Program-made: the position numbers and the translations under genes
Shown: positions 6,529 to 12,096 of the stretch, in pieces
Position numbering within the stretch: the stretch's first letter is position 1
Layout of the letters: each line of letters begins with the position of its first letter
Notes under the pieces: model-generated
What the model was told of the DNA's origin: nothing
Databases searched by the model: none
Seen by the model: the letters and a program-made list of their open reading frames with translations, nothing else
Source: Myxococcales bacterium
Lineage (GTDB): Bacteria; Myxococcota; Myxococcia; Myxococcales; Anaeromyxobacteraceae
DNA length: 17,676 bases
Reading direction: 5' to 3'
Assembly (NCBI GenBank): GCA_021848865.1
Contig: JAJZTO010000017.1
Span: 1 to 17,676 of the forward strand

Positions 6529-7950
6529 GTGTCGCCCCCGCGCATCCAGGACGAGGTGGAGGGGCTCGACGAGGAGTTCCTCTTCCACCTGAACCGTGGC
6601 GCCGAGACGCTGGCGCGCGGCGAGGCGGCGCCGGCCCGCCTCTCGCTGGCGCGCGCCCTGGAGCTGCGGCCCAAGGACTCGAAGGCGCTGGGGCTGCTGG
6701 GGCAGGCCTTCTACCGGCTGGGCCGGTACGAGGAGGCGGCCGACGCCTACGGGCGGCTGGTGAACGAGAACCCGGTCGAGGCGGCGGCGCGGGTGAACCT
6801 CGGCCTCGCCAACCTGAAGGCCAGGCGCCACGCCGAGGCGGTGAAGCAGCTGGAGGTGGCGCTCGACCTGAACCCCGGCCACAAGAAGGCCATGGGCTAC
6901 CTGGGGCTCGCCTGGCTCGAGTCCGGCGACTTCGTCCGCGCCCGGGAGTGGTTCGAGAAGGCGGGCAGCGAGCAGATGGTGGCCCGCTGCGACGAGCTGA
7001 TCCGGCTGGCCCGGCCGGCGGAGCAGGCCGCCGAGGCCCGGCCCGGGCCCGCCGAAGGCGACGCGACGGCGACCGCCGGGGGCGAGGCCGCCGCGCCGCC
7101 GATCGCGCCGGTCCCGGTCCCGGTTCCGGTCCCGGTTCCGGTCCCGGTTCCGGTTCCGGTTCCGGTTCCGGCCCCGTCCGTCGAGGCGCGGGCCGCCCCC
7201 CCCGGCACCGTCCCGACGCCGGTCGCGGCCCCGCCGCCGGAGATCCTCATCGCGCCGGCCGTCACGCCCGCGCCGCTCGCCGCCGGCGCCCAGACCCTGG
7301 CGGAGCTCTCGGAGGCGCGGCTGGTGGTCCCCGCCGCCGTCGAGACCTTCGCGGTGTCGCGCGGGCTCCTCACCGTCACCGTGCACGGCGAGGTGCTGGT
7401 GCGGGCGCGCGGCCTGGCCTCGGTGCGCGGCGCGGTGAAGCTCTCCGCCGAGGTGAAGCGCTTCCGCGGCAAGGCGACCGACAAGCCCTTCGGCGAGGGG
7501 CCGGACCGGGTGCTGCGGGCCACCGGCGAGGGGGCGCTGCTCTACCGGGCCGGCGACCGGCGGCTCACGCCGGTGGAGCTGGCCGGCGAGTCGGGCTACT
7601 TCCGCGAGGAGGTGGTCTTCGGCTTCGAGGACGCGCTGTCCTTCGAGAACGGCCGGGTGGCCTCGCGCCTCGGCACCGACCTGAACCTGGTGCACCTGCG
7701 CGGCCGGGGCCGCTTCCTGCTGGCCACCGCCGGCGAGGTGACGGCGCTGCCGGTCACCGCCGACGCGCCGCTGCGCGTGCCGCTGGCGGCCCTGGCGGGC
7801 TGGAGCGGCAGCCTGACCCCCAAGCTGGCGCCGCTGCAGGAGGGGAGCGAGGCCGAGGAGCCCGGCGCCGCGCTGGTGGTGGAGCTGTCCGGCGAGGGGC
7901 GCGTGCTGCTCGATCCCGAGGCGGCGACCGGCGCCGCCTCGCAGGCGTGA
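6529..7950 (+). CDS. TPR protein with Pro-Val linker and AIM24-like C-terminal domain
   Basis: A 473-residue protein without signal peptide or membrane segment. Residues 17-152 hold about four tetratricopeptide repeats (for example AFYRLGRYEEAADAYGRLV and GLAWLESGDFVRAREWFEKA), a protein-binding solenoid. Residues 160-260 are a disordered Ala/Pro/Val linker containing ten Pro-Val dipeptides at 194-213. Residues 265-465 are beta-rich, with GRGRFLLATAGEVTALPV followed by PLRVPLAALAGWSGSLTPKL. This is the pattern of the AIM24/TspB-like beta-barrel fold (PF01987); that assignment is by pattern only. The GTG start is 2 bases after the transglycosylase stop, and pgsA follows 10 bases after its end. 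This places it in a cell-envelope operon. A scaffolding role is inference. Confidence 0.85.
   Translation: MSPPRIQDEVEGLDEEFLFHLNRGAETLARGEAAPARLSLARALELRPKDSKALGLLGQAFYRLGRYEEAADAYGRLVNENPVEAAARVNLGLANLKARRHAEAVKQLEVALDLNPGHKKAMGYLGLAWLESGDFVRAREWFEKAGSEQMVARCDELIRLARPAEQAAEARPGPAEGDATATAGGEAAAPPIAPVPVPVPVPVPVPVPVPVPVPAPSVEARAAPPGTVPTPVAAPPPEILIAPAVTPAPLAAGAQTLAELSEARLVVPAAVETFAVSRGLLTVTVHGEVLVRARGLASVRGAVKLSAEVKRFRGKATDKPFGEGPDRVLRATGEGALLYRAGDRRLTPVELAGESGYFREEVVFGFEDALSFENGRVASRLGTDLNLVHLRGRGRFLLATAGEVTALPVTADAPLRVPLAALAGWSGSLTPKLAPLQEGSEAEEPGAALVVELSGEGRVLLDPEAATGAASQA
7108..7167 (+). repeat. Ten-copy hexanucleotide repeat CCGGTY
   Basis: Ten in-frame tandem copies of CCGGTC or CCGGTT run from 7108 to 7167 and encode (Pro-Val)10 in the linker of the TPR protein. 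A degenerate copy, CCGGCC (Pro-Ala), follows. The array keeps the frame when copies are gained or lost, so linker length can vary between strains without breaking the gene. Confidence 0.95.
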
Positions 7951-7960
7951 GGGGGCGCGC

Positions 7961-8557
7961 GTGAACCGGAGCTTCCGCGCCGAGCTGTGGAGCATCCCCA
8001 ACCTCGTCACCCTGGTGCGGATCGCCGCCATCCCGGCCTTCCTCGTCTACGCGTACTACGAGTCGAGGTTCAACAGCTTCGTGGCGGCGATGATCTACGC
8101 CGCGGTGGCCGCCACCGACTTCCTGGACGGCTGGCTGGCGCGCCGGCTCGACGCGGTGACCGTCATCGGGAAGTTCCTCGACCCGCTCGCCGACAAGCTC
8201 ATCGCCATGTCGGCGCTGGTGATGCTGGTGCACCTGGGGCGGGTGCCGGCCTGGGTGGTGATCGTCATCCTCGGGCGCGAGTTCGCGGTCACCGGGCTGC
8301 GCAGCATCGCCATGAGCGAGGGGATCGTCATCGCCGCCGGGCAGGAGGGGAAGTACAAGACGGCGATCCAGCTCGTCGGGATCACCTTCCTGCTGCTCCA
8401 CTACCGTTACCCGGTGGACTTCGGCCTGTTCGCGGTGGACATCGACGCCAACGTCGCCGGCACGGCGCTCGTCTACCTGTCGATCGTCTTCTCCGTCTGG
8501 TCGGCGGTGAACTACTTCAAGGGCTTCCTGGAGGCGGTGTACCGCCGGGCCGGCTGA
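7961..8557 (+). CDS. pgsA: CDP-diacylglycerol--glycerol-3-phosphate 3-phosphatidyltransferase
   Basis: A 198-residue inner-membrane enzyme that makes phosphatidylglycerophosphate from CDP-diacylglycerol and glycerol-3-phosphate, committing lipid to phosphatidylglycerol and cardiolipin. The CDP-alcohol phosphotransferase signature is perfect: Asp53, Asp56-Gly57, Ala60-Arg61, Gly70, Asp74 and Asp78. The N-terminal SIPNLVTLVRIAAIPAF is typical of PgsA. Several hydrophobic helices are visible (about 16-34, 40-52, 80-110, 130-148, 160-182). Length is normal for the family. Substrate choice (glycerol phosphate rather than serine or inositol phosphate) rests on the N-terminal NLVTLxR motif and length. 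The start is GTG 7961 with a G-rich ribosome site at 7951-7955, 10 bases after the TPR gene stop. Confidence 0.93.
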   Translation: MNRSFRAELWSIPNLVTLVRIAAIPAFLVYAYYESRFNSFVAAMIYAAVAATDFLDGWLARRLDAVTVIGKFLDPLADKLIAMSALVMLVHLGRVPAWVVIVILGREFAVTGLRSIAMSEGIVIAAGQEGKYKTAIQLVGITFLLLHYRYPVDFGLFAVDIDANVAGTALVYLSIVFSVWSAVNYFKGFLEAVYRRAG

Positions 8558-8626
8558 GGCTCCGGCCCGGCCGGGCGGCGCCGCGCGGGGCCAATCGGCG
8601 GGCGTCCGGAACGGGGATCTGGCCCC

Positions 8627-8656
8627 TTGACACCCCCGGCGGCGACCCCATATAAA
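8627..8656 (+). promoter_or_regulatory. Strong sigma-70 promoter of tRNA-Gly
   Basis: A consensus TTGACA (8627-8632) and TATAAA (8651-8656) are separated by 18 bases in a gap that is otherwise very GC-rich. Initiation near 8663 would leave a 5' leader of about 16 bases, to be removed by RNase P before the tRNA begins at 8679. Confidence 0.8.
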
Positions 8657-8678
8657 CCCCGACCGCCACGCAGGATTC

Positions 8679-8753
8679 GCGGGAATAGCTCAGTGGTAGA
8701 GCATCGCCTTGCCAAGGCGAGGGTCGAGGGTTCAAATCCCTTTTCCCGCTCCA
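8679..8753 (+). tRNA. tRNA-Gly (anticodon GCC), CCA encoded
   Basis: A complete cloverleaf. The acceptor stem GCGGGAA (8679-8685) pairs with TTCCCGC (8743-8749). The D arm is GCTC-AGTGGTA-GAGC and the anticodon stem TCGCC/GGCGA (8704-8708, 8716-8720). The loop TTGCCAA holds anticodon GCC at 8711-8713, which reads GGC and GGT glycine codons. The T arm is GAGGG-TTCAAAT-CCCTT, with one G-T closing pair. The discriminator is T8750 and CCA is encoded at 8751-8753. The 3' end doubles as the likely attachment site of the island that starts right after it. Confidence 0.97.
8731..8753. other. Probable island attachment site (attL) in the tRNA-Gly 3' end
   Basis: A tyrosine recombinase gene ends inside the tRNA (its stop is at 8732-8734), the classic arrangement for islands integrating into a tRNA 3' half. 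The crossover core is expected in the T arm and acceptor end. The exact core cannot be set here because the matching direct repeat (attR) would lie at the far island end outside the window. I saw no second copy inside it. Confidence 0.55.
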
Positions 8754-9952
8754 TCTACCCCCGGGGAAACCCGGGGGTTTTTCTTTTCGCTCACCTCCGT
8801 CTCCCGTATGTCTCCCAACTTTTCGGGCCGATCGAGCAGCCGAACGGCCTCCCGCTTCACGTCCGGAGTGAGGTGGGAGTAGCGAAGCGTCATCTCGATG
8901 CTCTCGTGGCCGAGGAGCTCCTGCACGGCCTTGAGCGACGCGCCGAGCATCACCAGGTGGCTCGCGAAGGTGTGCCGGAGCCCGTGGGTGGTGATGCGCT
9001 TCCCGAGCCCTGCGCGGCGGCAGGCGGACGGGACGACGTCCTTGACCATGGAGTGCGTCAGGCGGGCTCCCGAGGCGGCGCAGAAAACGTAGGGGCCCTT
9101 CAGGTGGCGGTGACCCTTCAAGGTGGCCAGTGCCTCGTCCGAAAGGTCGACCTTGCGGTTGGTGCCACCCTTCGGGGGACCTTCCTGGTCGCGCCACAGC
9201 GTGCGGCGGACGACGAGGTGCCCGGCGACGAGGTCGATGTCTTGCCACTTGAGCGCGAGCAGCTCGCCGACGCGGAGCCCGGTCTTGAGTCCCACGACGA
9301 GGAACGGCCGCCACCCGGGCTCGGCGGCCCGGACGAGCCGGTCGGCTTCGTCGAAGGTCAGGTACTCGTCCTCAGAGATGAGTTGCGGCTTCCCCCTGAA
9401 GGCGCGCACCCTGGGCGCCCGGTCCAGCGCGCCCCACTCCACGGCGAGGTTGAGGAGCTTCCGCAACACTGCGAGGTGGTTGTTGATGGACTTCTTTTCG
9501 AGGTCCTCGTCGAGCTTCGCGGCCTTGAAGCGCTCCACCTCGGCCGGCCCGATGGCGTCGAGCTTCATGGCGCCGAAGAAGGGGACGAGGTGAACGCGCA
9601 GCGCCACCAGCTTGGCGGCCACGGTGCTCGGCTTGTTGTTGGTCTTCGAGTAGGTCAGGAAACTCTCCTGGAACTCGGAGACGGTCATCACCTCCTTATT
9701 CGCAGCGACCTGAGGGGCGACGCTCGCCCGGACGACGTGCGCGGCCCGCTCCTCTGCGTATCGCTGTGTGGCGGCCTTGCCATTCATCGGCGACTTCTTC
9801 CGTTCCTCGAAGTGCTCGCCGTTCGGCAGGACCAGCTTGATGTGGTACTCCCAACCGCTCGTGTCCCGCGCGCACCCGGGGCCGCAGTTGCGCCTCGGAC
9901 ATCCTTCGATGTGCGCGATCGACGTCACGAACGGCCTCACGTAAATGGCCAT
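8732..9952 (-). CDS. int: Tyrosine recombinase / integrase
   Basis: A 406-residue phage-type integrase that should recombine the island with the tRNA-Gly site. The catalytic set is complete: Arg227 (KTGLRVGELLALKW), Lys261 (PPKGGTNRKVDLS), His323 and Arg326 (THGLRHTFASH), His349 (LLGHES) and the nucleophile Tyr358 (LRYSHLTP). The core-binding domain spans about 88-180 (TVSEFQESFLTY... NNHLAVLRKLLNLAVEWG). The N-terminus has an unusual Cys/His cluster (H14, C18, C23, C27) that might bind zinc. ATG 9952 is chosen over GTG 9955 because GAGGAG lies 6 bases upstream. The ATG overlaps the excisionase stop as TGATG. The C-terminal tail after about residue 380 is encoded by the tRNA terminator and the tRNA 3' end. 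It is probably dispensable and depends on the integration state. Confidence 0.95.
   Translation of the reverse strand: MAIYVRPFVTSIAHIEGCPRRNCGPGCARDTSGWEYHIKLVLPNGEHFEERKKSPMNGKAATQRYAEERAAHVVRASVAPQVAANKEVMTVSEFQESFLTYSKTNNKPSTVAAKLVALRVHLVPFFGAMKLDAIGPAEVERFKAAKLDEDLEKKSINNHLAVLRKLLNLAVEWGALDRAPRVRAFRGKPQLISEDEYLTFDEADRLVRAAEPGWRPFLVVGLKTGLRVGELLALKWQDIDLVAGHLVVRRTLWRDQEGPPKGGTNRKVDLSDEALATLKGHRHLKGPYVFCAASGARLTHSMVKDVVPSACRRAGLGKRITTHGLRHTFASHLVMLGASLKAVQELLGHESIEMTLRYSHLTPDVKREAVRLLDRPEKLGDIRETEVSEKKNPRVSPGVDGAGKGI
8757..8787 (+). terminator. Intrinsic terminator of tRNA-Gly
   Basis: A 9-bp perfect stem, ACCCCCGGG (8757-8765) with CCCGGGGGT (8770-8778) around a GAAA loop, is followed by TTTTTCTTTTC. 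It begins 4 bases after the tRNA CCA. It also lies inside the 3' coding region of the integrase on the opposite strand, where it encodes about the last 20 residues. Confidence 0.9.
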
Positions 9953-10227
9953 CACCGACTCCTCGTCGGCGACAGTCCATGCCTTTCCTCGATGAACCGT
10001 AGCAGGTCGGTGCGACGGAATCGAAGCGAGCGACCCACGTGGACGATCCCCGGGAGCTGGCAGCGCTCGGCCCTGTGGTAGACCGCCTTGGGCGACATGC
10101 CGAGGAACTCGGCGACCTGGCGAACGGTGAGGAGCGCCTGCCCCGGGGACCAGACCACCCCGGCCGGCGCCTCCCCGGCCGCCGGAGGGGGCGACTGGGT
10201 GAGGGTCACTTCCGAACTCGACGACAT
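9952..10227 (-). CDS. Excisionase-type HTH DNA-binding protein
   Basis: A 91-residue protein. After a disordered Ser/Pro/Ala-rich N-terminus (about 1-30), residues 33-85 form a MerR-like winged helix of the HTH_17 / excisionase family. It reads LLTVRQVAEFLGMSPKAVYHRAERCQLPGIVHVGRSLRFRRTDLLRFIEE (given here in parts: HTH LTVRQVAEFLGMSPKAVYHR, wing IVHVGRSLRFRRTDL). Such proteins bend att DNA to direct excision or act as local regulators. The stop overlaps the integrase start (TGATG), so the two are translationally coupled. The ATG at 10227 has GGAG 7 bases upstream. A likely promoter and an inverted repeat lie directly upstream, which suggests autoregulation. Confidence 0.88.
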   Translation of the reverse strand: MSSSSEVTLTQSPPPAAGEAPAGVVWSPGQALLTVRQVAEFLGMSPKAVYHRAERCQLPGIVHVGRSLRFRRTDLLRFIEERHGLSPTRSR

Positions 10228-10244
10228 GCCTCAGCTCCGAGACT

Positions 10245-10272
10245 CCTAACTATCTACTCGTATCTCGTTAGG
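10245..10272. promoter_or_regulatory. Inverted repeat, possible operator of the xis-int promoter
   Basis: CCTAAC (10245-10250) and GTTAGG (10267-10272) are perfect inverted half-sites, 22 bases centre to centre, or about two helical turns. One half lies in the -10/-35 spacer and the other just downstream of the -10 of the predicted promoter. A bound dimer would therefore cover the promoter. The excisionase-type HTH protein encoded next to it is the natural candidate ligand. Confidence 0.4.
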
Positions 10273-10279
10273 CTGACAA
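10251..10279 (-). promoter_or_regulatory. Putative promoter of the excisionase-integrase operon
   Basis: On the minus strand, TTGTCA (10279-10274) and TAGATA (10256-10251) are 17 bases apart, 24 bases upstream of the HTH gene start. The -35 is good and the -10 weak. This lies in the first clearly A/T-richer patch of the island. Confidence 0.45.
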
Positions 10280-10280
10280 C

Positions 10281-10509
10281 AGGAAAGCCCGACACCGCAA
10301 GCCGGGGCAGGCCCTTGGGGGCGTCAAAGGTCACTTGCAGACGCGTGGGCGCAGTGGCTCGATTTCGCGATGTGGCAGTCCGTGGCGCGAGCCCGCGGGA
10401 TCTGCAGCCCGAGCTCGCCCAGCTCGAGGCGCAGCTCGCGGTGAATAGCGAGGTCCTCTTCGGGGAGTCGTCGGACGGCGGCGCGCGCGAATAGCCGGCC
10501 CTGCCGGTG
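10281..10509. other. Stretch without a convincing gene
   Basis: Between the xis promoter and the zinc-ribbon remnant I see no solid gene. A weak plus-strand frame from GTG 10372 to TAG 10494 encodes 40 residues, including LQPELAQLEAQLAVNSEVLFGES. It reads like the tail of a coiled-coil protein but has no ribosome site, and may be debris of an older gene. Confidence 0.4.
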
Positions 10510-10634
10510 ATGGAAAAGACCTACACGCTCGACGACGCGGACTGGATCTGCCCGAAGTGCGGCAAGCACTTCGCAGGCGGCAGATGTACTGCCGCGAGTA
10601 CGACGGCTGCACCGAGATGGCGCCGGCCCCGTAG
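10510..10634 (+). pseudogene. Small zinc-ribbon ORF with a probable 1-bp frameshift
   Basis: From ATG 10510 the frame encodes MEKTYTLDDADWICPKCGKHFAGG, with a CPKCGKHF zinc knuckle, and then degenerates into Arg/Pro-rich sequence. From 10584 the next frame reads MYCREYDGCTEMAPAP and stops at TAG 10632-10634, supplying the second Cys pair. The frames differ by one base, so a single deletion near 10580-10583 (or a sequencing error) splits what would be a protein of about 41 residues with C-x2-C and C-x5-C pairs. Its function is unknown; small zinc ribbons of this type occur beside phage and island genes. Confidence 0.45.
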
Positions 10635-10790
10635 ACCTCTTCCCCGGCGCCCGGTACTCGGTGGACTTCGCCGGCGAGGTGGTTGCTTCAGAGGACCTCG
10701 CCTTCTGCACTTACTCACTGCCTGAAGCTACCTCGCGCACGGGGCCCGCTCGACATTCCATCTGGTACAGTGACCGCGTAGGGGGAAATC
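10635..10790. other. Gap before the Cys-cluster membrane protein
   Basis: No gene or clear promoter is recognised. A GGGGGA ribosome site at 10781-10786 serves the next gene, and TGGTACAGT near 10763-10771 resembles an extended -10 element without a matching -35. Confidence 0.35.
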
Positions 10791-11714
10791 ATGGCGTGGC
10801 TCGTAGCTCCGCTGTTCGGACTCGCCATCGCGATCGCGATCGGCCTCACGGTTCAGCGCCGTCGCAGCAAGGGCCTCCTGTCCGAAAAGGAGGTGGCGCT
10901 GGGCTCGGACATGATGGTGATGGAGTTCATGCTGCGGTCAGAAGGCATTGCGGGCTCCAAGGAGCAGTCGTTCAAGCTGTTCCAGCAAGCAAGGACTGGG
11001 ACGCGTCGTGAGCGGAGGGAGGCGCGAGCTGCCTTTTCGGGAGCGAACGCCATGCTTGCCCGTTCTCCTGAACGTAGAGCGGCTTTGGAACAAGAGATCG
11101 CAGAGAAGATGCGACGGGCCGCTGACGAGGCAATTCGCGAGGCATCCTCGGGACCCGAGGAGCTCCCGAGTGACCCGACAGCGGACTTCATGGTGGCCGT
11201 TCAGGCTCTTCTCGTCCTCTTCCGGTTGCCGGTCAGGACAGACGACAAGCCGCGCATCGAGGCGCTGGTTCGCGATCATGAGAGGTTGATGCGCGAGCAC
11301 GGCGCCACTGGCAACCCACGTGATTACGTCGAGCGGCTGGTATTCCTGCCTGGCTTGGAGATAGGACATAGGAACGTCGAACCGTGTGGTTGTTGCCTAG
11401 CTCCCTTCGAGGTTGATTCGAAGATCGGTACCTGGATTGCGAAGGGCCGGAAGCAACCGTTTGTCCCCCTGTGCGCAGTTTGCATCGAGTTCTTAAACCG
11501 TCTGTACGAGAAACGAGAAGGAGCGCGACCGTTCGCGATTCCGTCAGGATACGATCCGGTCGGCCTATTCCTTGTTCAGAATCTGCCAGCGGACCTCCCC
11601 GCCGAACTGGCAGCCGTCCGCGAACTGGCAGTCGTAAGGAAGTGGGTTGCAGCCAAGGCGCGGAACGCTAACAAAGAAGCGCCGACGCTTGATCCGCGAA
11701 ACGCAGGCTCTTGA
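10791..11714 (+). CDS. Membrane-anchored Cys-cluster protein, function unknown
   Basis: A 307-residue protein that I do not recognise. Residues 3-21 (WLVAPLFGLAIAIAIGLTV) form one N-terminal transmembrane helix followed by QRRRSK, which predicts a cytosolic body. Residues 30-125 are highly charged and helical. Residues 130-190 are mixed, with MVAVQALLVLFRLPV as a hydrophobic patch. Residues 196-233 carry a Cys cluster, EPCGCCLAPFE then PLCAVCIEF (Cys199, 201, 202, 228, 231), that looks like a zinc ribbon. A short helical tail follows. A tandem 15-bp repeat (11603-11617, 11621-11635) gives the AELAAV/RELAVV duplication. ATG 10791 has a good G-rich ribosome site. Lower GC and relaxed codon use mark it as island-borne. 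It lies upstream of, and in the same direction as, the DISARM-like genes. Confidence 0.7.
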   Translation: MAWLVAPLFGLAIAIAIGLTVQRRRSKGLLSEKEVALGSDMMVMEFMLRSEGIAGSKEQSFKLFQQARTGTRRERREARAAFSGANAMLARSPERRAALEQEIAEKMRRAADEAIREASSGPEELPSDPTADFMVAVQALLVLFRLPVRTDDKPRIEALVRDHERLMREHGATGNPRDYVERLVFLPGLEIGHRNVEPCGCCLAPFEVDSKIGTWIAKGRKQPFVPLCAVCIEFLNRLYEKREGARPFAIPSGYDPVGLFLVQNLPADLPAELAAVRELAVVRKWVAAKARNANKEAPTLDPRNAGS

Positions 11715-12093
11715 TGCCGGGCATCTGTTGTGGTCGGCCCGAAGAACAAATACTCCTACGACTCTTGCGGAAGTACTTGAGGCCTCCTACGCGCAACTTG
11801 TCGGTACCCGATCGCACTTGGAGCGCTCTGTGAAGACGTTGACTGCCAGACAGGGCGGGAATACCGAAGCCCACTGCGCCTACCCTCAGATCCGTAAGAT
11901 GCTGGACGCCAGTACGTAGAAGTTGCTCTTCATGTAGGCAGGCATCGCGGATTCCTCGTACCCGCATGTCCGCCCGTTGGGTTACTCTCCTAGTCTCGGT
12001 TTCGCCACCCGTCGCCCACCGCTCCGGGGGGCGGTTCGTAAGCGCTACGCCGACGTTGGTGACCGTCAGGCAGGGAGGCGAGGAGGGGGATCG
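11715..12093. other. 379-base gap before the helicase gene
   Basis: No convincing gene is present. A perfect short hairpin, GATGCC-G-GGCATC (11713-11725), sits on the stop codon of the preceding gene but lacks a T tract. The composition is less GC-rich than the rest of the island. A promoter for the helicase operon should lie here. TTGACT at 11839-11844 is the best -35-like element but has only a poor -10 (TACCGA at 11862-11867). Confidence 0.4.
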
Positions 12094-12096
12094 TTG
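12081..12096 (+). promoter_or_regulatory. Strong ribosome site fixing a TTG start for the helicase
   Basis: AGGAGGGGG at 12081-12089 lies 4 bases before TTG 12094-12096, which is in frame with the helicase. An ATG at 11977 is also in frame. However, the 39 residues it would add are Arg/Gly-rich and look like translated non-coding sequence. Confidence 0.65.

Noticed and set aside
10324..10710. 128-codon minus-strand frame between xis and the Cys-cluster protein
   Set aside because: Overlaps the zinc-ribbon remnant; Arg/Ala-rich with no domain and no good ribosome site.
11647..11919. 90-codon plus-strand frame overlapping the 3' end of the Cys-cluster gene
   Set aside because: Overlaps the better-supported gene out of frame and has no ribosome site.
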